From contig SDUX01000004.1 in assembly GCA_008729055.1 (NCBI GenBank), positions 4,604,559-4,668,558 on the forward strand: DNA of 64,000 bases. Direction: 5' to 3'. A model generated the notes under the pieces. The model was not told the origin of the DNA. It saw only the letters and a program-made list of their open reading frames with translations, and searched no databases. Positions 34,457 through 46,176 of this stretch are shown piece after piece (the first letter of the stretch is position 1; each line of letters opens with the position of its first letter). A program made the translations under genes and the position numbers. The DNA comes from Pyropia haitanensis (taxonomy: Eukaryota > Rhodophyta > Bangiophyceae > Bangiales > Bangiaceae).

Positions 34457-34663
34457 GCGCGGGGGGGGTGCCTTGCGTTGCGGCACGAGCGTGGACCTGT
34501 GCGACGTGGCTTGCACGGCTCTCGCACCTTCATCTGCCGCCCCTCTCTGTAGCAACACCCCTTCCGCCCCCCGTCACGGTGGTGTTCTCCTCCCTGCGTT
34601 TCCTTTCCCTTGTCTTCCACCCCCCCCCCCCCCTCTCCCCCCACCTCCTCCCCCCTCCTCACC

Positions 34664-36202
34664 ATGTCGACGGCGACGGCGACCAAGGCGGCGGCGGACG
34701 CCCCCCCCGCCAATGGCGACGCCGGCGCCCCCCCCCGGCAGGTGCTGTGCCCGCCCGACGGCATCAACCCCGCCCTCGAGGCGATGGAGTACGCCGTCCG
34801 CGGGCCGCTGGTGCTCAAGGCCGGCCGCTACGCGGCGGCGCTCAAGGCGGCGGCCGGCGGCGGCAAGGCGGCGGACCTCCCCTTTGACTCGGTCGTCCTG
34901 TGCAACATTGGCAACCCCCAGTCGGTTGGCCAGGCGCCCATGACGTACCTGCGGCAGGTGCTCGCGGCGATTGCGTGCCCGTGGCTGCTGTCCAACCCGA
35001 CCGTCCGCGCGGAGCTGCCGGCGGACGTGGTGTCCCGCGCCGAGGCGTTCCTCGCCACCTCCCACGGCCTCGGCGCGTACTCTGAGTCCAAGGGCCTCCC
35101 GTCGGTGCGCGCCAACGTGGCCGACTACATTGCGCGCCGCGACGGCGGGGAGCCCGCCGACGCGGACGCCATCTTTCTCACGAATGGCGCGTCGGATAGC
35201 GTCAAGAGCATCCTCGAGATGCTCATCCGCGGCCCCACCGACGGCGTCATGGTGCCGACGCCGCAGTACCCGCTCTACTCGGCGGCGCTGACCAAGATGG
35301 GTGCCCGGCGGGTGAGCTATGGGCTGCTCGAGGACGCGGGCTGGGGCGTGGGGGTGGAGGACCTGGAGGCCGCCTACGCCGCCGCCGTCGAGGCCGGCAC
35401 CACCGTCCGCGCGCTGGTGGTGATCAACCCGGGCAACCCGACGGGCCAGGTGCTATCGGAGGAGGGGATGGCGGAGCTGGTGCGCTTTTGCGAGCGCCAC
35501 ACGCTGGTGCTCATGGCGGACGAGGTGTACCAGGTGAATGTGTACGCCGAAGGCAAGAAGTTTACGTCCTTTAAGAAGGTGGTGCGGTCGCTGCAGTCCT
35601 CTGTCGAGCTGGTCTCGTTCCACTCCACGTCCAAGGGCATGATTGGGGAGTGTGGCCTCCGCGGCGGCTACATGGAGGTGGTCAACTTTCACCCGCACGC
35701 CATGGACGTGCTGTACAAGCTCGCCTCCGTGTCGCTGTGCTCCAACATCCCCGGCCAGGTGGCGATGGACGTGATGGTCAAGCCGCCCGTCGACGGCGAG
35801 CCGTCCTACCCCCTCTACGCGCGCGAGATGGAGGCGACGTTTGACAGCCTCCGCCGCAAGGCGGCCAAGCTGTCGACCGCCCTCAACGCCCTCCCCGGCG
35901 TGTCGTGCAACCCGTCGGAGGGGTCCATGTACCTCTTCCCGCGGGTGGTGCTGCCGCCCGCCGCGGTCGCCGCCGCTGCCGACGCGGGGATGAAGCCCGA
36001 CGGGCTGTACGCGAATGAGCTGCTCGACGCGACGGGCGTGTGCGTGGTGCCGGGGTCGGGCTTTGGCCAGGCGGAGGGCACCTTTCACATCCGCACCACC
36101 TTCCTGCCCACCGAGGACGCGATGGACCGGATGGTCTGCAGGATGCGCGACTTCCACATGGGCTTTATGGAGAAGTACGGGGGGGAGACGACGTGCGCAT
36201 AG
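34664..36202 (+). CDS. alanine aminotransferase
   Basis: PLP enzyme interconverting alanine + 2-oxoglutarate and pyruvate + glutamate. It is 512 residues in one exon, with ATG 34664 preceding a short Ala-rich leader. Fold-type I landmarks of the AlaAT subgroup are present: YSESKGLPSVRANVADYI near 140, FLTNGASDSVKSILEML near 171, VINPGNPTGQVLS with Asn255/Asn258, LMADEVYQVNVY with Asp286 and Tyr289, and the PLP lysine Lys324 in STSKGMIGECGLRGGY, whose Arg333 binds the cofactor phosphate. RTTFLP near the end supplies the substrate-carboxylate arginine. Length and blocks match plant and animal AlaAT (about 480-540). No convincing organelle presequence, so probably cytosolic. The frame is intact throughout. 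It would link glycolysis to nitrogen metabolism. Confidence 0.95.
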   Translation: MSTATATKAAADAPPANGDAGAPPRQVLCPPDGINPALEAMEYAVRGPLVLKAGRYAAALKAAAGGGKAADLPFDSVVLCNIGNPQSVGQAPMTYLRQVLAAIACPWLLSNPTVRAELPADVVSRAEAFLATSHGLGAYSESKGLPSVRANVADYIARRDGGEPADADAIFLTNGASDSVKSILEMLIRGPTDGVMVPTPQYPLYSAALTKMGARRVSYGLLEDAGWGVGVEDLEAAYAAAVEAGTTVRALVVINPGNPTGQVLSEEGMAELVRFCERHTLVLMADEVYQVNVYAEGKKFTSFKKVVRSLQSSVELVSFHSTSKGMIGECGLRGGYMEVVNFHPHAMDVLYKLASVSLCSNIPGQVAMDVMVKPPVDGEPSYPLYAREMEATFDSLRRKAAKLSTALNALPGVSCNPSEGSMYLFPRVVLPPAAVAAAADAGMKPDGLYANELLDATGVCVVPGSGFGQAEGTFHIRTTFLPTEDAMDRMVCRMRDFHMGFMEKYGGETTCA

Positions 36203-36613
36203 GGGGGGGACGAGCACTCTCTGTTTTTTTTTTTTTGTTTGTTTTTTGCTTTTTCTGGCTGTTGCTGTCCTTGCCTCCCACCGGTAGGCATGGGGGGCGG
36301 AGGGCAGCACGCCACACCGCGCTCCGCTCCTCGGCCGGTATCTCTTGTAGAGTGCTTGAAGCAAGCTCGTGCGGGGCGCCCGTTCCCTTTCCGCGGCAAC
36401 AAGAGGCACACCGCGTGGCGGCGGCGTCGCGCGCGCCCCGGCGCGGCCGCCCCCCCCGCCGCGCGCCGCCCCGTCGCGGCTTCCCCCCCCCCGCCACGCG
36501 CCGCCCCGAGCGGCGCGCGTGGCCACAACGCACACCCTCCCCCCTCCACTCTTCTATCCCCACTCCCCCCCCCCCCCACCCCCGTCGGACGCCTCCCCCC
36601 CCCCCCCCCTTGG
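36203..36613. other. 3' flanks of convergent genes
   Basis: Immediately after the aminotransferase stop is a T-rich stretch (36224-36256) typical of a 3' UTR. Beyond it, C/G homopolymers lead into the 3' end of SEC6 on the other strand. Confidence 0.4.
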
Positions 36614-36911
36614 TTACCCACGAAACGGGGGCGGGGTCCAGCGCAGCCCCCCCCCCCCCCCCCCCCCCCACCCCCCCCCCGCCCCCCGCCGCGGCAATCG
36701 CCGCCGCGGCGGGCGCCGCCCCCCCCTCCGCCGCCGCCACCGCCGCGACCGCCGCGGCCACGTCGCGGGCGTCCAGCTCGGGGCGGCCCGCCCAGATGGC
36801 CGCCACCGCCCGCGAGCGCAGCGGCGGCAACCCCCCCCCCCCCCCCCGCCCCCCCCCCCACCCCTGCGGCGCCGCCGGCACCACCCCCCCCCCGCCGTCG
36901 CCGACGGCGGC

Positions 36912-36947
<36 letters not shown>

Positions 36948-37575
36948 CGCGTCGCCGAGGCGGCCGAGCGTCGCCGCCGCGGCGGCGGCGGCGGCGGCGA
37001 GCGCGGCGCCCCCCCCGGCGGCGGTGTAGAGCGACCGCACCGCCGCGAGCGGCGCCGCGACGCGCGCGACGAGCGCGGCGCGCGCCGGCGGCGCGGCGCG
37101 GGCGCGGAAAAACGCCGCCGCCGCCGCCGCGTCGGCCGCCAGCTGCGCCGCCACCGCCCGGGCGTTGCGCAGCGGCGCCGCGGCGGCGGCGGCGGCGGCG
37201 GCGGCGCCCCCCCCCCCCGCGGCGGCCGGAGCGCGAGGAAGGGCGCAACGTACGCGGCGGCGAGGCGGGTGGCGGCGCCGGCGAGGACCGCCTCCCACGC
37301 GGCACGGCAGAGCAGCGGCGCGGCAGCGTCGACGGCGGCGGCGAGGTCGGCGAGCGCGTCGAGCAGCACCTCCGTGCCGCTGTGGGGGGTGTAGAGGCGC
37401 GCGGCGAGGCCCGCCACCGCGGGCGCCGCGAGGCGCGCCGCCACGGCGGCGGCGGCGGCGGCGCCGTGCGCGCGCCAGCCGCGCGTCGCGGCGGGGTAGG
37501 CGCTGGTGCGGGCGAGGAGCTCGCAGAGGGGGGGGGGCGGGGGGGGTGGGGGGGGGGGGGGGGGTGCCGCTGTTG

Positions 37576-37618
<43 letters not shown>

Positions 37619-37992
37619 CGTCGCCGGCAGCGGCCGCCGTGGCGGGCCCAGGCGGAGGGGCGGCCGCGCCGCCCGCCGGCGGCGCGGCGAGCACCCCCAC
37701 CACCCACGCGTGGACGTCGGCCGAGTAGACGGCCCCCCGCTCGGCGTCATTGGCGGCGGCGGCGAGCGGCGGGAGCCAGCCGCCCGCCGCCCCCCCCCCC
37801 CCCGCCCGCAGCCGCGCGGCCGCCGCGTCGAGGTACACGCCCACCGCGTCGCCAACGGCGGCGGCGGTGCGCGCGAGCAGCGGCCCCGACGACACGGAGG
37901 CGGCCTCGGCGAGGCGCGCGCGGAGCGCCGCGTAGAGCACCTCGGGGGCGGCGGTCTCGACCGCCGCGACGCCCACCAGGGGAGGCGGCCGC

Positions 37993-38045
<53 letters not shown>

Positions 38046-38187
38046 CCCACCACCGCCGTCGCTGCCACTCCCACTGTCGCTGGCGGCACCCCCCCCACCG
38101 GCGGCGGCACCCCCCCCCCCCCGCCCCCATACGTCGGCAGCGGCGCGCCCGCGTCGGCGGCGGCGGCCACCTCGGCCGCCGCGGCGG

Positions 38188-38218
<31 letters not shown>

Positions 38219-39004
38219 GCCCGCCGCGCCCGCGCCGGCCCCCCCCGGCGCCGCGGCGGCGGCCGCCACCGCCGCCGCCGCCGCGTCCTCCGCCGCCGCC
38301 GCCGCGGCGGCCGCCACCGCCGCGGCGCGCACCGGCGGCGGCGCCGGGCGGACGGCGGCGGCGGCGGCGGCGGCTCCCCCCCCCCCCCCCCCTCCGCCCC
38401 CACCTTCGCCAAGCGCCGCCGCCTCGGCGGCGGCCGCCTCCCCCACCGCCGCGGCGTAGGCGGCGGCCAGGACGTCCCCCTCCGCGGCTGGGAAGCGGAG
38501 CTCGGGCAGCGTCGCCGGGGACCACCCCCCCCCCCCCCCCCCCCTCAAAGTCGCCCAGCGCGGCAACGTAGCCAACGTACCAGCGGACGATCGCGGCGGC
38601 GGCGGGCGGCGCGGGGGGGCGGCCGCCCGACGCGGCGCCGCCCGCGAGGGCGCCGAGGATCGCCAGCAGCCGCAGCGAGTACTCGCGGATGTAGAGCGCC
38701 GCGACGCGGTAGGCGGGGGGGAAGCACGGCACCACGTACCGGCGGACGGTGACGAGGTCCGCCGCGCGCGCCGACGCCGACGCGAGGACGCGGCCGACGC
38801 GCTCGGCCTCGCGCGCCGCGCGGCGGGCCGCACGGGACGCGCCGGGGGGGGGGGGGGCGGGGGGGCGCCCCCGCCGCCGCCGCCGCCGCCGCCGCCGCCA
38901 ATGCCGCCGCTGATGCCGCTGCCGCTGCCGCTGCCGCCGCCCGCGGCGGTGAGACCGCTGCCGCCACCGCCACCGCCACCGCCACCGCCACCGCCACCAC
39001 CGCC

Positions 39005-39035
<31 letters not shown>

Positions 39036-40419
39036 CCGCCGTCGGTAGCGAGGAGCCCCCCCCCCCCCCCCCCCCCCCAACGAGCCCAACCCCCCCACGG
39101 CAGCGTCGATGCTCCCTCCCGGGTCCGCCCCCCCCATCCCACCCCCCCCCCCCCCCCCCTCCCCCCCCCCAGCGTCGCCACAAACAGCCGCTCAATCCCC
39201 CCCCGGATCGCCGCGACGGCCGCGGCCCCATAGCCGCGCTCCCCCCCCGGCCGGACCGCCGCGGCCGCCGCCGGCGGCGCGCCCGCCGCGGCGGCGTGCG
39301 CCCCCCACCACGCGTCGTCCGCGTCGGCCGCGTCGACGATGCGGAGCGCCGCGACGAGCGACCGCGGGTCCGTCCGCGCCACGTCCGCGACGGCGGCGAG
39401 GACGCGGCGGAAGAGCCACGCGCCGAGGGCGGCGCGCAGGGGGGGGAGCGGCGCAAAGAGGGCGCCGAGCCGCGCCGCCGCCGCCGCGTCGCCGCGCGCG
39501 TCGAGGGCGACCACGTCGCGGAGGCGCTCGAGCGCGAGCAGCCGCCGGTGGGCGTCGTGGAGGCGGGCGGGCGGCCCGGGGGGGGGGGCGCACTCGCCTT
39601 GCCGCCGCCCGTGCCGGTGGGGGGCGGGGGGGGGGGGGGGTGACGCCACCGCCGCCGCCACCGCCGCCACCGCCGCCGCCGCCACCGCCGCCGCCGCCGC
39701 TGGCACCCGCGGCGGCGAGCGCGGCGGTCAGTTCGGCCTGGAGCGCCGCCATCTCGCCGGGCGCGGCGGCGAGGAAGGCCAGATACGCGAGCGTGTGCGC
39801 CGACGAGCGCGCGGCGGCGGCGGCGGCGCGCGTCCGCGCGTCTGCCACCGCCATCTCCGCGGCGGTACGGGGGGCGTCGCCGCTGCCGCTGTCCCCGCCG
39901 CCGCCACTGCCGCTGCCGCTGCCGCTGCCGCTGCCGCTGGCGGCGGCGGTGATGTCCCCCCCCCCCCATCCGCGCGTGCCGCCGCGGCGACAATCCCCCA
40001 CAGGTGTGCGCCCGTCGCGAGGCTCCGCCCCAGCCGCGCGACGCCGTCGAGGCGCGCGGCGGTCGCCGCGGCGGCGGCCGCCTCGGCCGCCCAGCGGCGC
40101 GCGTCGGCGGCGCGGCGGGCGGCGGCGAGCGCGTCGGGGAGGGCGCCGCCGGTGGTGGCGGCGGCGGCCGCCAGGAGGGCCTGGAGGGCGGCGCCGTCGA
40201 GCGGGGGGGGGGGGGGCGGGGGGGGTGGCAGCTGGGAGGTAAGAATGGTGGTGGTGATGGTGGTGGTGGTGGTGGTGGTGGTGGCGGTGGGGGGGGTGGG
40301 GGCGGGCGGTGGGGGGACAGCGGCGGCGGGGGGGGCGCCCGCCGTGGGGGCGGGCGTGCCGGGGGGGGGGGGTGGACGCGGCGGGGGCGGCCAGTGCCAC
40401 CGGACGTGGCGGCCATTGA
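36614..40419 (-). CDS. SEC6: exocyst subunit SEC6/EXOC3, split across frames
   Basis: SEC6 tethers secretory vesicles to the plasma membrane within the exocyst. The diagnostic block is VTVRRYVVPCFPPAYRVAAL then YIREYSLRLLAILGAL and IVRWYVGYVAALGDF (about 38760-38560), matching the family's R.V.PCFPP.Y....Y...Y. N-terminal helices RLHDAHRRLLALERLRDVV (about 39570) also fit. Downstream are WLPPLAAAANDAE, PHSGTEVLLDALADLAAAVD and an FFRARAAP block near the C-terminus. ATG 40419 (MAATSGGTG) is a possible start, and an early helical block lies near 40200-39970. The coding frame changes at many G/C runs and long Gly/Ala triplet tracts, so exon-like pieces occupy all three frames. Whether any are introns or base-call errors is unresolved, and the ends are approximate. 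Confidence 0.68.
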
Positions 40420-40661
40420 GAGGACAACGTCAGGGACAGGATGACAGCAGGGGACAATGGGGAGGGTAGCTTGGTTGAGGTGGGGGCCGACAGGAAGACG
40501 ACCGTCAGAGGGCGGCAACGTCAAGCGGTCGGGGACTGGGCAGGACGCGCGCTCCAAGATGGTGGATTGCCAGACCCATGCAGATGCGCCCCCAATGCGT
40601 AGCGGTACTGAAACGTCCACAAACGCTGGTGGCCCGACGGTTGACAAACATGCAAAAAGAT
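40420..40661. other. gap between SEC6 start and tRNA-Glu
   Basis: Short spacer of mixed composition. It holds the 5' flank of SEC6 and the 3' flank of the tRNA, including its T-run terminator (TCTTTTT on the minus strand, about 40654-40660). Nothing else seen. Confidence 0.4.
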
Positions 40662-40755
40662 TTCCGCGTCCGGGAATTGAACCCGGGCCACCTGTGAACT
40701 GTCCAAAGACGCAACCGTTGAGAGACAGGTATCCTAACCACTAGACTAACGCGAA
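40662..40755 (-). tRNA. tRNA-Glu(CUC) with a 22-nt anticodon-loop intron
   Basis: Minus strand: acceptor TTCGCGT/ACGCGGA, D arm GTCTAGTGGTTAGGAT, anticodon stem CCTGT/ACAGG, T arm CCGGG-TTCAATT-CCCGG, all well paired, with a final A as discriminator. The anticodon loop reads CTCTCA, then an insert at 40697-40718, then C. That places the intron between positions 37 and 38 as in ordinary eukaryotic tRNA genes, and gives anticodon CTC. A T run follows as Pol III terminator. Confidence 0.92.
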
Positions 40756-41429
40756 TTCATGCGAGACGGACCCACAATCACATTTATAAATGCACACCTA
40801 ATTCCCATTTTTGCTTTATCTGCCTTTGTGTTTCTCGCCCTGTGTATACTGCTTGCCTCTGGTGCAACGGCTCCTCTTCGCCACGAGGCTGGTCGAGTGA
40901 GTGTTTGGACCGCGCAGCATTGCCTGCTCTCGTCTCGGTTGTGGCGGCAGCCACGGTGGCTACGGCGGCGTCGGCCGTTACCGTCGGTGACGGTAGCCTC
41001 GGTTGCGGTCGCGACGGCGCCTCCCGCCCGCGCCCGGCAGCAGCCGCCGCCGCGCCGTCCCCTCCCACCGCCGCTGCCGTCATGGCCACCCGCCGTCGGG
41101 GCCCGTCCCAGCAAGGAGGCGGCCACCCGCCGTCGGCGGCGCGGCTTCACCGCCGCGGCGCCGCCGCCGCTGTCGCCGCTGGCGGCGACGGCGCGCGACG
41201 GCTCGCCGCCCGTGACACCGCGGCGCGGGCTTGGATTGGCCGGCGGCAGCGCGGCGGCAGCGCGCCGCGCGCCGCTCGGCCACCGCGTCGTGGGGCGGTG
41301 GCGCTGGCAAACGGCGGCGTTACTCGCCCATCCGCCGGACCACCAATGGGACAGAAAGAAAACGTTTAAACATATAAACACGTGCACGCCGCACACAGCG
41401 ACTTGTCACTCAGTCTACTATTATGACCA
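40756..41429. other. intergenic between tRNA-Glu and catalase
   Basis: Holds the tRNA promoter, a G+C-rich core without a supported gene, and an AT-rich stretch (41340-41430) that is probably the catalase 3' UTR. Confidence 0.4.
40783..40790 (-). promoter_or_regulatory. TATA-like element of tRNA-Glu
   Basis: TTTATAAA at -28 to -35 from the tRNA 5' end, the same distance as the element before tRNA-Pro. Confidence 0.6.
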
Positions 41430-43677
41430 TCACTCGCGGAGCTTGGCAGCAATCATGACCATCTCCGCCTTGTCGGCGCCAATCGCCTCAGCCACCCGCC
41501 GCCCATAATCCGGGTCTGCCTTGTAAAAGTGCGCCGACATCGTGTTCTTGATCAGCTCCGACTGCGAGTCGGCGAGCTTGGCCGCCAGGTTGCTCACCAG
41601 GTTCGCCTGCATCTCCTCAGAGAAGGAGCGGTACAAGTCGCCAGCTTGCTTAAAGTTGAGCGTCTTCTTAATCTCCTCCTGCACGTACGTGCCCTTGGGC
41701 AACGGCTGCGCATGGAAACGCGCCTTCGGATCGTCCGAGTAGGTCTTGTGGACGAGGCTCGGCTCATAGTTGAGGGTCCCCTTGTTCTCCCCCATGTTCA
41801 TCTGCCCGTCCACGCTGTAGTTGTGCGTGCCGCCATCCGCATTGAGCGGCCGGTTGACCGGCAGCTTGTAGTGGTTCGTGCCCACCCGGTACTCGTGGGC
41901 AGAAAAGTACGAGATGAGGCGGCTCTGCAGCAGCCGGTCCTCACTAATAACGACACCACCGACAAGGCATTCAGATAGTGAAAAGGATGCCATCCAAAAC
42001 GCAAACACCAGACGGACAACGAGGGAAAGCGGGTGTGTCAGACACAGAGAGCCACGAGTCGGACAGCGCCAGCGCTCGACCCCACTCGCACACAAAATCA
42101 ACGTCCGTCAACTGACCACCCAGACAACCACTTTCACATGGCCACGAGCCAACCATCCCATCCCGCTCACGTACCTGGCCTCGATAGCGCCAGCAAGCAT
42201 GTTGCCAGGCGAAAACGCCACCTGCTCCGTGTGCTCAAAAAAGTTGCTGGGCACCTCATTCAGCACCATCTTGCCAATCGGCCGGTACGGGAACTGGTCC
42301 TCTGGCCAGTGCTTGGTAGAGTCTGCGGGGTGGGCAACAGCAACGGTGGCACCACGACCAAGATCAGTTCCGTACACGAGCCAATACAGAGGCAGTGGCA
42401 TGGACGGGTGCAAGGGCGTGGCGTTAGTTCACTGCCTTGCATCAACCCTCCTTCCCACAAAGACCACGCACATCCTGCCAGTACCCAGCAGCGGAAGAAA
42501 CAGTAATGGGCGGTAGTGGGAACGCGGCGCCGGACAACGTACCGAGAGGGTGAAACTCAAAGTCATCCAGCTGCTCCGGCTTCATCTCCTGCACCTGCAG
42601 CTCCCACTCGGGAAACTTGCCCGCCTGAATGTCCGTGTACAGCGACCGCGTCGCGTGGTTGAGGTCGTCCGCCTGCAGCGCGTGCGCCTCCTCCTCCGTC
42701 AGGTTCTTCACGCCCGCCATCGCCCGCCACCGCAGCTTGACGTACGTCACCTCGCCCGCCGCGTTGATAAACTTGTACGCGTGCACGCTGTTCCCGTCCA
42801 TGTGCTGGTAGTCGGCGGGAATGCCATAGTCGGAAAACAGGTAGGTGAGGATGTGCGTCGCTTCGCCGCCGAGCGCGCCCATCAGGTCAAAGACGCGGTC
42901 AAAGTCTTGCAGGTTCGTCACGGGGTCCGGCTTAAACGCGTGGATGACGTCAACAAAGTGCCGCTGGTCCCGCACAAAGAACACCGGGATGTTATTGAAG
43001 ACCTACGACGTCACCCAGTGGCGTCATGGGAGCAAGCGACAGGACGAGACAAACAGGGGATGGGGGGGACGGGAACACAGAAGAAAAACAACAATGGGAA
43101 CAAGCCGGGTCAGTTCCATGCAGCAGGAAAAACCACCAGCACCAGCAGCGCAGTCCCACCTCCCACAAGCCGCCTCCCCCTCCCCTTGCCGCTCCACCCC
43201 ACCCCCCCCCCGCCCCTCGCCTCCCACGGCCTCGTCGGCCGCCGCCCAACGTACCATATCCCAAATGCCCTCTGACGTCTTCATCTTGACCGCAAAGCCG
43301 CGCACGTCGCGGGTCGTCTCGGCCACCGACTTGGACAGCGTGACCAGGCTAAAGCGGCAAAACAGGGGCACCCGCTCCGCGGCGGCAGACGACAGGAAGG
43401 CCGCGCGCGTCAGCGCCGACTCGTCGCCGTACGCCTCAAAGTAGCCATACGCGCCGGTCCCCCGCGCGTGGACGACGCGCTCCGGGATGCGCTCCCGGTT
43501 GAAGCGGCTGAGCTTGTTGAGCGACACGGTATCCTGCAGCAGCAGCCCGCCCGACGGCGTCGCGACGAGCGAGTGGTCCTTGTCCCCGACGGGGGCGCCC
43601 CACTCGGTGGTCATCGTGCCGGCCGCGTCGCCGGCCGTGTTGGCAAAGCCGCCGCCCGTCGCGACGCGGTCGCCCAT
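41430..43677 (-). CDS. CAT: catalase (four exons)
   Basis: Haem catalase dismutating hydrogen peroxide. On the minus strand the exons are 43677-43255, 43002-42543, 42322-42175 and 41943-41430; spliced they give 514 residues with no frame loss, the usual length of small-subunit catalases. Landmarks: distal His70 in RVVHARGTGAYGYFE, the RDVRGFAVK block, FNNIPVFFVRDQRHFVDVIHAFK with the distal Asn, and the proximal haem ligand Tyr356 preceded by Arg352 (RLISYF). The three introns (252, 220 and 231 nt) are GT-AG and all start GTACGT; junctions fall at DM|VFNN, HPL-D-STK and EA-S-EDR and restore conserved sequence. The C-terminus AKLRE is not a classical peroxisomal SKL signal, and plant and animal catalases also use variant signals. 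ATG 43677 begins MGDRVATGGG. Confidence 0.96.
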
Positions 43678-44251
43678 GGTGTCGACGGTGGAGGGGAGGC
43701 GGCGTCGGGGGTGGTGCGCACGGCAGACGCCACGGGTGGCGGGCGCACAGGCGGGCGAGCGGTGGGCGCGGCCGGGGCGGGGGCGGGGGCGGGCAGGGGG
43801 CGCGGGGGGGAGCTGCACAGGTCACACGGTCACTGCTGTCACCGACGGCCGCCACCGTGCCGGCCGGGGCGGCGCGCTAATGTACCCGCGGCGGCCGGCG
43901 ACTCCCCCCCCCCCCCCTTCCCCCCCCCCACCCCTCCCCCCAGTCACCCCCCCCCCCCCAAGCAGCACCCGCCACACACCCTCCACGCCCGCTACCCCCC
44001 CCCCCCATCGCACGCGGCGGCGCGGGCGGGTGCATCTTCCAGCCCCGCCGCGGGCGTGTCCGCCGCCACCCCCCCCCCCCCCCCCAACGCCGCCACCCCC
44101 CCCCCCCCCCCAACGCCGCCACCCCCCCCCCCCCCCCGCCCCCCCCTCCAGCGGTGGAGCCACCCACCACGCCCCCCACCGCCGTCGACGTTGCAAAACC
44201 GCGCCGGCCCGCCGCCTCCCTCCTTCCACACCCGCCGCCACCGCCGCCACC

Positions 44252-44305
<54 letters not shown>

Positions 44306-44971
44306 CGGGGCGTGGCCACACCACCTGCACGCGCGGCGGCAATGGCCACGCGCGCGCCAGTGCCGGCAGGCAGAGACGAGCGGGGGGGGGGGGATGCGCG
44401 TGGAGGGGGGGGGTGCGTGCGCGCCCGCGGCCGCGTCGGGGCGGGGGGCGGCGGGGGGGGGGGGGGGGAGGGGGTGCGCGCCCGCGCGCGCGGCGCGGCT
44501 GCAACCCGCCGCCGCGGCGGCCGGCGCGCCCCGCGCCGCGGCGGCCGCCCCGCCGGCCGCCCGCCGCGGCGGCCGCGGCCGTGCAGCGGGGGGGCGCGCC
44601 GCCCGCCGCGGCGGCGGTCTGCGCGGCGGCCGCCGCCGGCCGCGGTTGCAGCGTGGTGGTTGCTGGCGGGGCGGCCGCCGCGGCCGCCGCCGCGGCCGCG
44701 GCGCATTGGTTTGGTCGGCCGCCGCCGCCCGCGGGGTCCGCCCCGTCCAGGCTGGGCCGCCCCGGGGGGGGGGTTGAGGGAGGGGGGGGGGGGGGGGGGG
44801 GAGGGGGAGCGGGAGCGCCCGCTGACGCCGTCGCCGGCGGCCGCGGCGCGGCGGCCGCGCCGGTTTGCATCTGGGCGGTTGCTTTCTGTTTGTGCGCAGT
44901 CGCGGCCGCCGCCGCCGCCGCCGCGTCGCCGCGGCGCCGCGGCGCCCGCCGCCGCCGCGGCGCCGCGGCGA

Positions 44972-45010
<39 letters not shown>

Positions 45011-45594
45011 CGCCGTCGCGGCGCCGTCGTTGCCGCCGCCGCCGCTGGCACCGCCGGGAGCAGCGGCGGGGGTCCCCACCGGCGGTGGCGGCGGTGGCGC
45101 GCGGGGGGGTGGGGGGGGGGGGGGGGGGGGTGGTGGGACCCCCGGCTGGCGCGCCGCCGCGGCCGCCCGCGGCCGCCCCGCCCGCCGCCGCGGCCGCGCG
45201 GCCGGCCGCCGCGGCGCGGCGGGCGGCGGGCGGCGGCGGCGGCGGGCGTCGCCGCCCCCCCCCCGCCGGCGTCGCCGCGGCGGCGGGCGGGTCTGGGCGG
45301 GGGCGCCACGCCGCCGCGGCGGCCGCCGCCGCCGCCGCCGCCGCCACCGCCACCGCCGCCGCGTCGCGCCGCCGCCGCGTCGGCCGCGGCGGCCGGGGGG
45401 AGGGGGCGCCGCCGCCGCGCCGCCGGGGGGGGGGGGGGAAGCGCCGCCGCCGCCGCGGCCGGCCGCGCCGGCCGCTGCCGTCGACGGCGGCGGCGGCGCG
45501 GCGCGGCCGCGGCGGCCGCGCCGCCGCCGCGGGTGCGGACGCCACCGCCGTCCGCGGCGGCACACGGCGGCACGCGGCGGCACGCGGCGCGGCG

Positions 45595-45625
<31 letters not shown>

Positions 45626-46176
45626 AGCGGCGGCGGCGGCGGCGGCGGCGGCGGCCATCCCAGCCGGCCGCCCCGGCTGGGCGGCGCGCCCGGCGGGGCG
45701 CGCCGGCCGTGGCGCCGCGGCGGCGGCGCGGCCGCCGGCCCGCCAGCGGCGTCTAGCCGGCGGCGCGAGCGGCGGCGGGGGGCCCCCCGGGTGGTCGTGG
45801 CGGGCGGGGTGCCCGGCCGCCGCGCCAGGCTGCCGCCCGTCGCCGGCGGCGGCGCCGCCCGTCTGCCCGCCCGTGGGGAATGGGGCGACGGCCGCCGTCG
45901 CGGCCGCCGCCGCCGCGGCGGCCGCTGTTGCCCTGCTTTTGTCCGCTCATTCCTTGTGGCCGCGCCCTAGTATCGCCTGGTATCGCCTGGCGGGCCGGCA
46001 CTCTGTGTGCACCACGCGGTGGGGCGGCCGGGGAGCGTGTTGCCCCCCCTCACAAGAAAGAGGTGGACAACGCGCCCTGGTGGACAGCGCGGTTTCCCTC
46101 CCATACCCGCCACCCCACCCAACGAACCGCTTGGGTTTCCCACTGGCTCCCCCCCCCCCCGCACCCCACGCCATCC
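43678..46176. other. extreme low-complexity region, no gene supported
   Basis: Runs of C, G, GCC and GGC dominate, with (CCG/CCA)n at 44226-44310 and many G runs of 10 or more. Long frames are open on both strands but carry only Ala/Pro/Gly/Arg repeats. The first few hundred bases upstream of 43677 should hold the catalase promoter. Confidence 0.45.

Larger units (their letters stand above)
33591..34663. other. intergenic between TIM13 and alanine aminotransferase
   Basis: Contains the TIM13 3' flank, a TGCC microsatellite, mixed-composition sequence with no supported gene, and the aminotransferase promoter and leader. The last 80 nt before the ATG are almost pure pyrimidine. Confidence 0.4.

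Noticed and set aside
43860..45970. Possible large Pro/Ala/Arg protein
   Set aside because: Open in several frames at once with only homopolymer and triplet content; nothing distinguishes a real frame.
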